Shown here piece by piece: positions 19,970 to 28,486 of a stretch of DNA of 64,000 nucleotides. Position 1 is the first letter of the stretch. Every line of letters begins with the position of its first letter. Source of the stretch: Alkalicoccobacillus plakortidis (GTDB lineage: Bacteria; Bacillota; Bacilli; Bacillales; Bacillaceae_D); the NCBI RefSeq assembly GCF_023703085.1, contig NZ_JAMQJY010000001.1, positions 2,480,001-2,544,000 of the forward strand. The letters run 5' to 3'. The notes beneath the pieces are model-generated. The model was given only the letters and a program-made list of their open reading frames with translations, was not told where the DNA came from and searched no databases. Position numbers and translations under genes: made by a program.

Positions 19970-20093
19970 CTTGGAGGAGGGAGGGGCTCTCTTGCTATTT
20001 AGGCGGGCTTCTTGGTTCTTCTCGCTTTCCTCTTGCTATCACCCCGCTCTTCTTGGCTCTTCCTGCTTTCCTCTTGCTATCACGCCGTGCTTC
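19968..20093. repeat. 41-bp tandem array 2, left part (interrupted by the IS element)
   Basis: About three units of the form CTTCTTGG-N13-CCTCTTGCTATCACGCC-N3, 41 bp each. The last unit ends in CGTGCTTC, the 8-bp target duplicated by the IS256-family element. The TCTTGG and TCTTGCT cores alternate every 20-21 bp. Confidence 0.85.
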
Positions 20094-20201
20094 AGTAGAG
20101 TCCATATAATTGTGTAAAAGTAAAAATAAAAAAAAGGCCAATGGCCCATCCTCGTGATACACTATTTTCGCCAAGAAAATCATCAACAGGAGGAATGGGA
20201 C

Positions 20202-21371
20202 ATGACCCAATTTAATTTTAACGTAGATATGGATGTAATTAAAGAGGAATTAATAGGCTCAAATTTAAATGCGACGATTAAATCTTCGATTATTCTGATT
20301 CTCAATCAAATGATGGAACAGGAGCGCGATGAGTATCTGAAATCCAGCTCTTATGAACGCACTGGAGATCGGGTTGATTATCGTAATGGGTACTATGAGA
20401 GAGATTATATGCTTTCAATTGGGAAGATCACTCTTAAGGTGCCTCGTTCGCGTAATGGAAAGTTCTCTCCGTCTCTTTTTGAGCGCTATCAACGAACAGA
20501 TCAAGCACTGATAGCAACGATGGTTGAAATGGTTGTCCAAGGGGTTTCAACACGCAAAGTGACTCAAGCGGTCGTGAAACTGTGCGGAGAAAATGTGTCT
20601 AAATCCTTTGTATCAAGTCTAACAGAAAGGTTAGATCCTTTCGTCAAAGAGTGGTCGAGTCGATCTTTAGTTGGAAAAGAATATCCTTATATCTATACTG
20701 ATGCGCTTTATATTAAGGTACGCGAGTACCAAAAAGTCGTGTCCAAAGCAGTCTACATCGCTGTGGGCGTGAATGAAGATCACAAAAGAGAAATCATTGG
20801 TTTTCATATTACACATGATGAAACGAAAGTTGGATGGGAATCTTTCTTCGAAAGTCTTCAATCGCGTGGGCTTTTATCTCCAAAACTCGTGATATCAGAT
20901 GCCCACAAAGGCTTAAAAGCAGCGATCCACGAAGCATTTACAGGCTCAAGTTGGCAGCGGTGCACCGTTCATTTTAAACGAAATATCTTTAGCGCCCTTC
21001 CAAAAAAAGAAACAGAAACGTTTCGCTCATTGATTAAAGATATCTTTACTCGCCAAACTCAAAAAGAAGCACGAGCCCTTTATCAAGAGATCGCATCCAA
21101 TTACGAAGGACAGAAGAAGTATGAGAACGCGTTAAATAAACTTGAAGAAGGACTTGAAGATGCCATTCAATATATGAGCGAGCAGAAATCGTATCATCCG
21201 TTATTGCGAAGCACAAACAACCTAGAGCGGTTGAATTCAGAAGTCCGCCGTCGAGAAGGGGTCATACGTATTTTCCCTAATCAACAATCCGCGTTCCGTT
21301 TGATTGGAGCGGTTCTGAAGGATTACGACGAAATGAAGTTGTGTAAGAGAAAGTATTTGCCTGAAACGTAA
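20202..21371 (+). CDS. IS256-family transposase
   Basis: The start at 20202 follows AGGAGG at a good distance. The longer frame from 20154 lacks an RBS. The 389-residue Transposase_mut protein carries the DDE acidic triad: Asp in YIYTDALYIK, Asp in LVISDAHKGLKAAI, and Glu in STNNLERLNSEVRRREG. The C(2)H-type signature WQRCTVHFKRN lies between. It appears full-length and without frameshift, so the element could be active. A GAGGAGCC/GGCTCCTC hairpin follows. Confidence 0.94.
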   Translation: MTQFNFNVDMDVIKEELIGSNLNATIKSSIILILNQMMEQERDEYLKSSSYERTGDRVDYRNGYYERDYMLSIGKITLKVPRSRNGKFSPSLFERYQRTDQALIATMVEMVVQGVSTRKVTQAVVKLCGENVSKSFVSSLTERLDPFVKEWSSRSLVGKEYPYIYTDALYIKVREYQKVVSKAVYIAVGVNEDHKREIIGFHITHDETKVGWESFFESLQSRGLLSPKLVISDAHKGLKAAIHEAFTGSSWQRCTVHFKRNIFSALPKKETETFRSLIKDIFTRQTQKEARALYQEIASNYEGQKKYENALNKLEEGLEDAIQYMSEQKSYHPLLRSTNNLERLNSEVRRREGVIRIFPNQQSAFRLIGAVLKDYDEMKLCKRKYLPET

Positions 21372-21379
21372 TATGAAAT

Positions 21380-21404
21380 AGAGGAGCCGACGGCTCCTCT
21401 ATCC
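21380..21404 (+). terminator. Terminator of the transposase
   Basis: An ATAGAGGAGCC/GGCTCCTCTAT stem-loop lies 9 bp behind the transposase stop. Confidence 0.65.
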
Positions 21405-21491
21405 TAAACCGATAATGAAAACAAATTATTCATTAAGATCAAGACTTGAAAATAGTGACGAGGTATTTTACACATAAATTAGGACTTGACC

Positions 21492-21760
21492 CGTGCTTCT
21501 TGGCTTTTCCTGCTTTTCTCTTGCTATCATCCCGCTCTTCTTGGTTCTCCCTACTTTCCCCTTGCTATCACGCCACTCTTCTTGGCTCTCCCTGCTTTCC
21601 TCTTGCTATCACGCTGGGCTTCTTGGTTCTCCCTACTTTCCTCTTGCTATCACGCCGCTCTTCTTGGCTCTCCCTACGTTCCTCTTGGTGTATACAGTGT
21701 CCTTCTTGATAAGCGATGCCTCTCTCTTGTTAACATGCCGCTCTTCTTGGTGTTTGCTGT
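21492..21760. repeat. 41-bp tandem array 2, right part
   Basis: Five to six 41-bp units follow the IS. The half-units begin TCTTGG (21 bp) and TCTTGCT (20 bp). The units decay toward 21760. Open frames here are caused by the stop-free repeat. Typical units contain TTCTCCCTACTTTCC and ATCACGCCGCT. The plus strand is strongly pyrimidine-rich. Confidence 0.88.
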
Positions 21761-21787
21761 TTTGTTCCAATTAACAATTGCTGCACA

Positions 21788-21838
21788 CAAAAAAACTTCA
21801 AACCCGCCATACATCCAACGGTCTGAAGTCTTTTATGC
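21788..21838 (-). terminator. Terminator of the Crp/Fnr-type gene
   Basis: ACTTCAAACC and GGTCTGAAGT pair across a 15-base loop. The A7 run on the plus strand becomes a U tract in the minus-strand transcript. Confidence 0.65.
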
Positions 21839-21843
21839 TTTAT

Positions 21844-22512
21844 TTAATGCCTCAACCCCTCAGCCAACCCCAGCAAAGCCTGCTCATCCTTAATTAAAAA
21901 GGACCTTCCCTCCTTCTCTAAAAAACCTTTCTCACAAAACTGATGGATTACATGCAAAAGGTGCCGATACGAAACGCCTAAATAATCGCATACTGTCACA
22001 TGTTTTTCCTGATATATACCTTGATCGGAAAGTTCGAGAATAAAATGCGCCAATCGATTTTCGAGTGGGAATGCCTGACTCTGCGATGATTTTGTCGCCA
22101 TAAATGTCGCCTTTTTACTTAAAAAGGTTGTGAGCTCACGGAGAAAGGTAACATCCTCGAGTAATTTGGTGCGGCATTCTTGAAATGGGATAGCAAAGCA
22201 AATGGATCTGGCAGCTACTTGAATGCCTTTTGAGTAATAGCTCTCGTGGATCAGCTCCATTTCGCCGATATAATCATGTGGTTTGATAAAATTGATTAAT
22301 GACACTTTGCCGTTTTGGTGCGTGGTATAGATCTTGGCCTTCCCCTCTACCATATAAAAGAGATAGTCTGGCTTCTTGCCTTCTCGAATAATCCATTCAT
22401 TTCGCTGATAGTCGTGCACTTCGATATATGTATCGATTGGAAATGAAAAGTGATTTGAAATCGAATGCTCCTTCAAATACTGCTGCTTTTTTTCACCTGA
22501 ATAAACGTCCAT
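21844..22512 (-). CDS. Crp/Fnr-family regulator, YeiL-like
   Basis: This 222-residue protein has an N-terminal cyclic-nucleotide-binding-type beta-barrel (about 25-140, with WIIREGKKPDYLFYMVEGKAKIY and KPHDYIGEMELI). The C-terminal winged HTH (about 165-215) has the recognition segment VSYRHLLHVIHQF. YeiL-type proteins are distinct from cAMP-binding CRP, and the cAMP-contact arginine pattern is not evident. It is divergent from the MFS gene at 22599, which it may regulate. Confidence 0.8.
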   Translation of the reverse strand: MDVYSGEKKQQYLKEHSISNHFSFPIDTYIEVHDYQRNEWIIREGKKPDYLFYMVEGKAKIYTTHQNGKVSLINFIKPHDYIGEMELIHESYYSKGIQVAARSICFAIPFQECRTKLLEDVTFLRELTTFLSKKATFMATKSSQSQAFPLENRLAHFILELSDQGIYQEKHVTVCDYLGVSYRHLLHVIHQFCEKGFLEKEGRSFLIKDEQALLGLAEGLRH

Positions 22513-22598
22513 TCGCCACCTCTAAAATGTGAGATATCTCCTATTATTCTTTCTTGTTCCCATGATATCATGCTTATGATATGGATGGAGGAAACAAC

Positions 22599-23750
22599 AT
22601 GAACACACATCAGTGGATGAGCACGAGGTTTTTTAGCTTCTTTTTGACTTGGGGAATTTTTCTTCCTTATTGGACAGGCTGGTTAGTTCATACAAAGGAA
22701 TTGTCAGTGACAGATGCTAGTTTCATCATGAGCATGGGCTTGGTTGCTAGAGGTCTTTCAACACTTTTTGCGTTTCCTTATTTATCAGGGAAGTTCAGTA
22801 ATAAAATCATTTTACAAGGAGCTGGCATTGGTACACTAGTTGCTGTGCTCTGCTATATTCCTGCGCAATCATTTAGTAGTTTATTACTTGTTACCATCTT
22901 CTTTCACTTTTTCTATCCACCATTAATGCCTATACTCGACACAGCTGCGGGCACCTTGGTTCAGAACAATCAGTTAAAACATTACGGAAAAAGCAGACAG
23001 TGGGGTTCAATTGGATTTGTGTCTGTGGGCATCATCTTGTCTCTCTTCATTGCACTATTGGGAGATGACGTGATTTATTATGCGTTATTACTTGGCGTGG
23101 CTGTTTTGGTGTACCTTGGCTTTCGTGAAGCTCCTGCAGTTTTATCACAAAAACCGGCCGCAAATCCAGTGGAGACAAGCGGTTGGCTGAAAATGTTCCA
23201 TATGAAACATTTTTGGTTGGTACTTCTGATTGTCATTCTGCTACAAGCAGCTCATGCTTCCTATTACAATTACGGCTACTTGTACCTTCAGGAAATCAAC
23301 GCTCCGGGCTATTTAATTGGTGTAATTATTAACATAGCGGTTCTTGCTGAGATCGTTTTCTTCTCAAACGCTGACCGCTCATTTAAACGGTTTTCGATTG
23401 GCTCACTCCTTACCATTGCAGCTTTCGGATCAACGCTACGCTGGATTCTGGTCTTTGCCTTTCCAAACGTTATTATGTTCTCCATTGCACAGGTTCTGCA
23501 CGCCTGCTCGTTTGCAATGGCGCATTATGCTTTTATGAAATACTTGATTCGAAACGTTCCACCAGCACAAGTTCCCAAAGTACAAGGCCTATACTCCGCG
23601 CTTGCACTCAGTTGGAGCACAGCTGTATTCACTTTATTTGGTGGATTTTTATATGAGATTAAACCGGGCTATGCGTTTCTTGGCATGATAGTATGTACGT
23701 TGCCAGCTGTGGTGTTGGCGCTTAGGTATCGGAGCATTGAGGTAAAATAA
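22599..23750 (+). CDS. MFS transporter, HcaT (3-phenylpropionate)-like
   Basis: ATG 22599 follows GGAGGAAAC and is preferred over 22581. The 383-residue product has about 12 membrane helices. The N-terminus STRFFSFFLTWGIFLPYWTGWL and the block LKHYGKSRQWGSIGF are characteristic of the PPP/HcaT family, whose characterised member imports 3-phenylpropionate. The true substrate is unknown. It is divergent from the YeiL-like regulator and is terminated at 23750-23792. Confidence 0.82.
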   Translation: MNTHQWMSTRFFSFFLTWGIFLPYWTGWLVHTKELSVTDASFIMSMGLVARGLSTLFAFPYLSGKFSNKIILQGAGIGTLVAVLCYIPAQSFSSLLLVTIFFHFFYPPLMPILDTAAGTLVQNNQLKHYGKSRQWGSIGFVSVGIILSLFIALLGDDVIYYALLLGVAVLVYLGFREAPAVLSQKPAANPVETSGWLKMFHMKHFWLVLLIVILLQAAHASYYNYGYLYLQEINAPGYLIGVIINIAVLAEIVFFSNADRSFKRFSIGSLLTIAAFGSTLRWILVFAFPNVIMFSIAQVLHACSFAMAHYAFMKYLIRNVPPAQVPKVQGLYSALALSWSTAVFTLFGGFLYEIKPGYAFLGMIVCTLPAVVLALRYRSIEVK

Positions 23751-23792
23751 AAAAAGACCCCAAAAACTAGATTCTCACTCTAGCTTTTGGGG
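23750..23792. terminator. Bidirectional terminator between two MFS genes
   Basis: A GACCCCAAAA-CTAGA/TCTAG-TTTTGGGGT stem with an A7 leader and a T5 tail lies between convergent genes. Confidence 0.85.
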
Positions 23793-23798
23793 TGATTT

Positions 23799-25077
23799 TT
23801 ATGCGCTCTCCCCGTAACGTTCTTCTTGTATAGTTTCAAGAGATCTTCCCCTAGTCTCAGGTGCCATTATTACACCAATAATCAGACTAATAACTAGAAA
23901 AGCAATCATGATGAACCCTGATGCTTGAAAACCTATGCCCGTAATCATCGCTGGCACAACTAAAGATATCAAACCAACGCCAACTCGAACTAAACAAAAC
24001 ATAAACCCTTGAGCCTGCGCTCTATATTTTGTATGGAATAACTCACTGGCAAACAGGGCGTAAAAGGCCTGGGCACCAAATCCGGCTGCTATACCCCATA
24101 ATGTTACGAATATCCATAGTTCAACGACACCCATTCCTCCAAGTGTGAGAACAAGCCACGCAACAATACCCATTACGGCACCAATACTAAACAACAGTTT
24201 GCGATTCACTTTATCACCAAGCTTTATAAAAACAAGGTACGTTGAGATCACTGTAAAGGTCCAGAGAACACCTTGTAGTAGATTAGCTTGGCTAGCTGTT
24301 ATTCCGCCTACTGTTTCATAGATATACGGCATAAAATAACCCATTGTGCCAGCTACAAGATTCCAGAAAAAGTAGATTCCAACTAAAAAGATAAGCGCTT
24401 TTATATTTGCCTTAACTGTAAACAGATCCTTCATCGAACCTTTTTTAATCAGTTTACCTTCCGCAAGACCCGCCTTCTCTTTTTTCTGTTCTTTCTCCCA
24501 GATCGATGACTCATTAATTTGTTGTTGTAGAATCCACGTAATAATGGCTACAACAAATAATTGTGCAAAAATCAACCGGCTTCCTAGCAATCCGAGTGGT
24601 GCAAGGGCAACAGATAGAAATAGAGTTATTGCCGGACCAATTGACCAAGCCAACTGACTCCAACCTACCCGTGCTGCTCGTTCCTTAGGTGGTGCTTCTT
24701 CTGCGATATAGGTCCAAGCTGCCGGTATTAACGCACCCACTGCAATTCCGACGATAATATAACCAGCTAGTAGCACTGGAAACGAAAAGGAAAAGATGAT
24801 AAGAAGCATACCTGCCATGTAGATCAGTAAGTCATACTTATAGATGAACTTTCTCCCATAACGGTCTACAAAATAGCCTCCAAGCAAGGCACCAATTGCA
24901 GCACCGAAACCGTTTGCACTTAAAGCCCCAAGCAAACCAACCCAAAGATCTGTCAGGTTTAAGTACTCCACCCATAAAGATAATCCTCCAGCTCCTGCTA
25001 CAATGGCGCCAAGCTTCCAAATAATTAGACATCGCAACCGTAATTGTTGCTTTCATGCTGCTATTTTTTGTCGCCAT
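23799..25077 (-). CDS. MFS sugar transporter, probably for L-rhamnose (frameshifted near N-terminus)
   Basis: This is a 12-helix major facilitator of the sugar porter type with GGYFVDRYGRKFIYKYD in loop 2-3 and the C-terminal PETRGRSLETIQ. The frame breaks at 25009-25014. Reading CCAAGC as CCAGC gives SNYLEAGAIVAGAGGLSLW and a 425-residue protein starting at 25077 behind AGGAGAGG. It follows the rhamnose mutarotase by 15 bp, so L-rhamnose is the likely substrate, although no other rhamnose genes are in view. Confidence 0.84.
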
Positions 25078-25092
25078 CCAACCTCTCCTAAC

Positions 25093-25407
25093 TTATGCTA
25101 GATAAAAGACTTCCTTAAGTTCTTTTGAAATTGGACTATTGTCTACATTTGTCTCCATAAGTGGTTCCATGTACACCCACCACTTCTGGCAGATCTCTGT
25201 TTGTGAAACTTTTTGATAAAGCGCTTCATCAGCTACATGCATGTAGGCAAACAGTTGACCTGTTTCTTCTAATAGAAAAATAGAATATTCACTCACTCCA
25301 TGAGCTTTTAGCATGTCTTCCATCTCTGGCCACAATTCATCGTGTCTCTTTTTGTACTCTGCATATTGATCTTTATATACCTTCATCACACTTGCCTTAC
25401 GTATCAT
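25093..25407 (-). CDS. rhaM: L-rhamnose mutarotase
   Basis: This 104-residue dimeric ferredoxin-like enzyme interconverts the alpha and beta anomers of L-rhamnose. Family features are the N-terminal [20 protein letters not shown] (catalytic His region), [26 protein letters not shown] and [12 protein letters not shown]. It is the first gene of an operon with the MFS transporter. A perfect cre box lies 59 bp upstream, indicating catabolite control. Confidence 0.92.
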   Translation of the reverse strand: MIRKASVMKVYKDQYAEYKKRHDELWPEMEDMLKAHGVSEYSIFLLEETGQLFAYMHVADEALYQKVSQTEICQKWWVYMEPLMETNVDNSPISKELKEVFYLA

Positions 25408-25465
25408 GTAAAACCCTCCCTTTTAGATAAGCACTTTATTCCTTGTAAATATAACTATCATTTAT

Positions 25466-25479
25466 AGTAAACGCTTTCA
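25466..25479. promoter_or_regulatory. cre box upstream of the rhamnose operon
   Basis: On the minus strand the sequence TGAAAGCGTTTACT matches the CcpA consensus TGWAARCGYTWNCW at all 14 positions. Confidence 0.75.
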
Positions 25480-25527
25480 AATTTAATTACTATGACTGCA
25501 TTAGGGGAATAGATTGTCCTTATTTGT

Positions 25528-25563
25528 ACAAAAAAGATGACCTTCAACTAACGAGGTCATCTT
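25528..25563 (-). terminator. Orphan minus-direction terminator
   Basis: An AGATGACCT/AGGTCATCT stem followed by T6 on the minus strand. No intact gene ends here. It may belong to a decayed gene in 25570-25745. Confidence 0.5.
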
Positions 25564-25630
25564 CATTACACCACTAAATGGTCGGCACTTGGCTTGATTA
25601 CAACAGTCTCGCTTACTTAAAGAAATAATA

Positions 25631-25744
25631 ATGGAAGTAGAAGATGCTCAACAAAAATTAGAAGAATCGAAACAATATCTTCAAGATATTCTTGATTCAG
25701 ATATTTCATGCGATCATGGTTTTGGTAAAACCAATCAACATTAA
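25631..25744 (+). other. 37-residue acidic helical ORF, probable gene remnant
   Basis: An ATG at 25631 opens a 37-codon frame reading MEVEDAQQKLEESKQYLQDI and ending at TAA 25744. No good RBS is visible. Heptad-like Leu/Glu spacing suggests a fragment of a coiled coil from a larger protein. I do not recognise the parent family. It lies in a 390-bp gap bounded by terminators on both sides. Confidence 0.25.
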
Positions 25745-25749
25745 TCGAA

Positions 25750-25786
25750 AAAGAGGACCCCGGAAATCCGAGGTCCTCTTTCATCT
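25750..25786 (-). terminator. Terminator of the wall-anchored protein gene
   Basis: AAAGAGGACC-CGG/CCG-GGTCCTCTTT lies just past the stop at 25802 in the minus direction. Confidence 0.85.
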
Positions 25787-25801
25787 TTATTTCGTTACTT
25801 T

Positions 25802-27130
25802 TTACGCGTTATCTCCACTTGTCTTACGACGGAATACATACAGTCCACCAAGTGCTGCTGCTGCAAGTCCGCTTAACCAAACCATCATGGATGAATCATT
25901 ACTTGCGCCACCAAATCCAGTTTGAGGCATTTCTTCAGGCATTGCCTCGCTACCAAATTGGTCAGGCATTTGTGTCTTGATTGCTCCACCTAGTGTTTCA
26001 CCAATACCAAACATGAATGCATACCCTTCACGGTACGTTTTCACACTTGCTTCATAGTCTTCTTCTACAAACTGGTCAAACGTTTTGATCACTTGTTCTT
26101 CATGTGCCCAAACAGCTTCTTGTGCTGCTTCTTCAGGCAGGTTACCTTCTGTTGCTGTAGCTAGGAATGCACCAAAGTCTTGAGAGAACGTTTTAAGATG
26201 CTCAATCGCTGCATCACGTGCTTCTTGGTCACCTTCAAGCGTTGCAATAGCTAGATCACTTTGTGCGTTAATGTGGTCTTGCTGCCAAACCGTTTCAAAC
26301 TGGTCGGCTCCTTCTGCTCCATAAATGCTTTCAATGGCTGCTTTAAAATCAGCTGTGTGCTCATCTTCAGCCCATGTTACAAAGTCAAAGTCATCGGCTT
26401 GTGTGTAGCCTTTTTCAAGCTCTAATGATGCAAGTGCAAAGTGCTCACCAGCTAGTTTGTTTAATGTAGCTCTTAGCTCAGCATCTGCTGAATCTACAGA
26501 ACCTGAGAACATATCAGGGAATTGAGCCACAATCGCTCCAGATAATACTTTACTAATATCAAACATTCTATCGAAACCTTCACGGTAGCTAGTGTACGCT
26601 TCCATGTAGTCTCCTGCTGCGTAATGATCAAACGTTGCCTGCACGTCATCTTCATGGGCTACTAGTGCTTCCTCTGCGGCTTCTTTTGGAAGATTCCCTT
26701 CTGTTGCCCCATCAAGGAATGTTGAAAATTCATCAGCAAAACCTGCGATGTTATCTTCTGCTTCTTGTTTAGCTGTATCATCACCGTCTTTGACAGCTTT
26801 TACGTAATCATCGGTGTATCCATTATGTGATTCAAAGATTCGAACGAATTCGTCTGCACCTTCTTCACCATATAACGGCTCAAGGGCTGTTCCCATATCC
26901 TGTACGTTTTCATCTAACGCCCATTCGACTTCTTCCCAATCTGGTGATTCATCATATGCTTTTTGCATGGATGAAACGGCTAGAACAAAGTGCTCCGAAA
27001 GTAGATGGTCGAGATCAGCACGAAGATCTGATGCTCCTGAGAATTGGCTTTCTCCTCCGTCTGCGGCTTGTGCGAAAGATGGTATGACTAGTGCTGCGCC
27101 AAGTGCAACAGCTGTAAATTTTTTATACAT
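25802..27130 (-). CDS. Cell-wall-anchored protein with two tandem helical repeats, function unknown
   Basis: This 442-residue secreted protein has an N-terminal signal peptide (MYKKFTAVALGAALVIPSFAQA). Two internal copies of a roughly 185-residue all-helical domain follow at about residues 30-210 and 220-400. Both copies share EHF-LA, YGEEGADEF/YGAEGADQF, ATEGNLP-EAA, AHE and REGF/REGYAFMF. The end is a sortase-type signal: MPQTG (a variant of LPXTG) at about 405, a hydrophobic helix WLSGLAAAALGGLYVF, then RRK. The composition is very acidic. Similar Bacillus proteins are sometimes labelled copper amine oxidase-like, but no catalytic motif is visible, so I do not assign that function. Confidence 0.78.
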   Translation of the reverse strand: MYKKFTAVALGAALVIPSFAQAADGGESQFSGASDLRADLDHLLSEHFVLAVSSMQKAYDESPDWEEVEWALDENVQDMGTALEPLYGEEGADEFVRIFESHNGYTDDYVKAVKDGDDTAKQEAEDNIAGFADEFSTFLDGATEGNLPKEAAEEALVAHEDDVQATFDHYAAGDYMEAYTSYREGFDRMFDISKVLSGAIVAQFPDMFSGSVDSADAELRATLNKLAGEHFALASLELEKGYTQADDFDFVTWAEDEHTADFKAAIESIYGAEGADQFETVWQQDHINAQSDLAIATLEGDQEARDAAIEHLKTFSQDFGAFLATATEGNLPEEAAQEAVWAHEEQVIKTFDQFVEEDYEASVKTYREGYAFMFGIGETLGGAIKTQMPDQFGSEAMPEEMPQTGFGGASNDSSMMVWLSGLAAAALGGLYVFRRKTSGDNA

Positions 27131-27302
27131 GTGTGTTCTCCCCTTTTCAATGTGGTTAAGATACTAGGGTAACGAGAACTAGGCGAAAGTGGATCACTAT
27201 TTTTGAAAAAAAAAAGAAAAAAGTTTTAATCTACTTTGGCAACGAAAAATTACTTCATTAATAAATTTTAGCTTCATCATAATTGTCTACATTATCTCTC
27301 TC

Positions 27303-27355
27303 CCCAAAAAAGGACCAGCGTCGTACGCATAGTACGTAGACACTGGTCCTTTTTT
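27303..27355. terminator. Bidirectional terminator behind the ROK kinase
   Basis: An AAAAAAGGACCAG/CTGGTCCTTTTTT stem has an inner GTAC-containing stem. It sits beside the ROK stop at 27371. Confidence 0.85.
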
Positions 27356-27370
27356 CTAATTGCTCAAAGT

Positions 27371-28283
27371 CTATTCTTCTTTTCTAGATTGTTCAAAGTG
27401 ATAAAGCGCGCCATACAAGTTAGCATCATTCAAAAAATGGCACGCAACAATATGTGGCGTTGCGACATGAAAGTCATTCACTTTCTTGATCTCGTCGATT
27501 GCCTGGTTAATGCGCTCAATTAAAATGGGTTGCGCACTAATCCCACCACCGATGGCGATCAGCTCTGGATCAATGACGTAGTGAAGATTAAGGATTTGAA
27601 TGGCAATCAAGTTACAATAGGTATCAAATACCTCCATTGCCTGCTCATCGCCGCTGTTAATATACTCAAAAACAGCTTCTCCATCCGTTTCATCCTTTAG
27701 GTTCTTGAGCTTGGAGATTTTTTTAACCATCTCAACAGCCGAGCAATCGAGTCCAAAATAACCAACTTCCTTTGTTTCAGGATTAAAACGATGGTTGATA
27801 TAGCTAACTTCTCCTGCCGATAAGTTCGCCCCTCGATGAAGCTTTCCATCAATAATTATGCCCCCACCGATGGCACTGCCTAATATTAATACAATAGCGT
27901 CCTTCTTATCTTTAATACTGCCTAACCAAAGCTCTGCAAGTGCAGCGCACTTTGCATCATTTTCAATCGTGACAGAAAGCTGATATTTATTTTGGATAAT
28001 CTCTACTAAATTGACTTAATGGAGAAACGGAAAAGATCCTCCATGATAAATAATGCCTGTCTTTGGATCAACCGTGCCCGGACAACTCATTGCAATGCCT
28101 TCCAAGCTGATTCAGATCATGTTCTTCGATTACAGAAAAGAGCATTTCGCAAAAGCTATTTAAGTCCTCTTTAGCAATTGGCTTTCTGCCTTTAGACAGG
28201 AATTCGCCCTCCAAATTCATTGTTACGTACTTAACAAATGTTCCTCCGATATCAAGGACTAAATACATCTCTCCACAACCCAT
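27371..28283 (-). CDS. ROK-family sugar kinase/regulator (frameshift and in-frame stop)
   Basis: The N-terminus has the ATP-binding motif VLDIGGTFVKY and is preceded by AAGGATG. Reading CCAAGC at 28102-28107 as CCAGC gives NQLEGIAMSCPGTVDP. Then come GGSFPFLH, an in-frame TAA at 28016-28018 where an AAA Lys is expected, and VNLVEIIQNKYQLSVTIEND. The rest is ROK-like: IVLILGSAIGGGIIIDGKLH, AGEVSYINH, and IAIGGGISAQPILIERI. The usual ROK zinc-binding CxCGxxGC motif is not seen. This fits the non-zinc glucokinase/BglK branch. The total is 303 residues. Confidence 0.8.
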
Positions 28284-28486
28284 CTTTCATCCTTATTCTA
28301 GTTAAAATCTGGTATTTATTATATTTTTCAAGTGTATATTTCTCATTGTAAGGGAAAAGAAAAGGGAACGACTAATATTTTCGACTAATTTCTACAACTT
28401 TCCACTATTTTTAATAGGTTTACGGTAATATGAAATAAGAACTATATTTATCATTATTAGAACCTGCGAAGAATGGAGGCTTTTAG

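Larger units (their letters stand above)
20094..21491 (+). mobile_element. Complete IS256-family insertion sequence
   Basis: The element is 1398 bp. The 8-bp direct repeat CGTGCTTC flanks it at 20086-20093 and 21492-21499, the duplication length typical of IS256. The ends are imperfect inverted repeats of about 26 bp. The left end is AGTAGAGTCC followed by TGTGTAAAA, and the right end inverted is GGTCAAGTCC followed by TGTGTAAAA. It contains one intact transposase. Deleting the element and one repeat copy restores the exact 41-bp phase of the surrounding array. Confidence 0.93.

Noticed and set aside
21446..21893. Overlapping hydrophobic ORFs (SSWFSLL, LGSPY repeats)
   Set aside because: These are translations of array 2 beyond the IS element, in all three frames, without an RBS.
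25692..25925. 77-residue plus-strand ORF
   Set aside because: It runs through a terminator hairpin and antisense to the wall-anchored gene.
26814..27167. Plus-strand ORFs opposite the wall-anchored protein
   Set aside because: They are antisense shadows of a clear signal-peptide gene with biased codon use and have no RBS.
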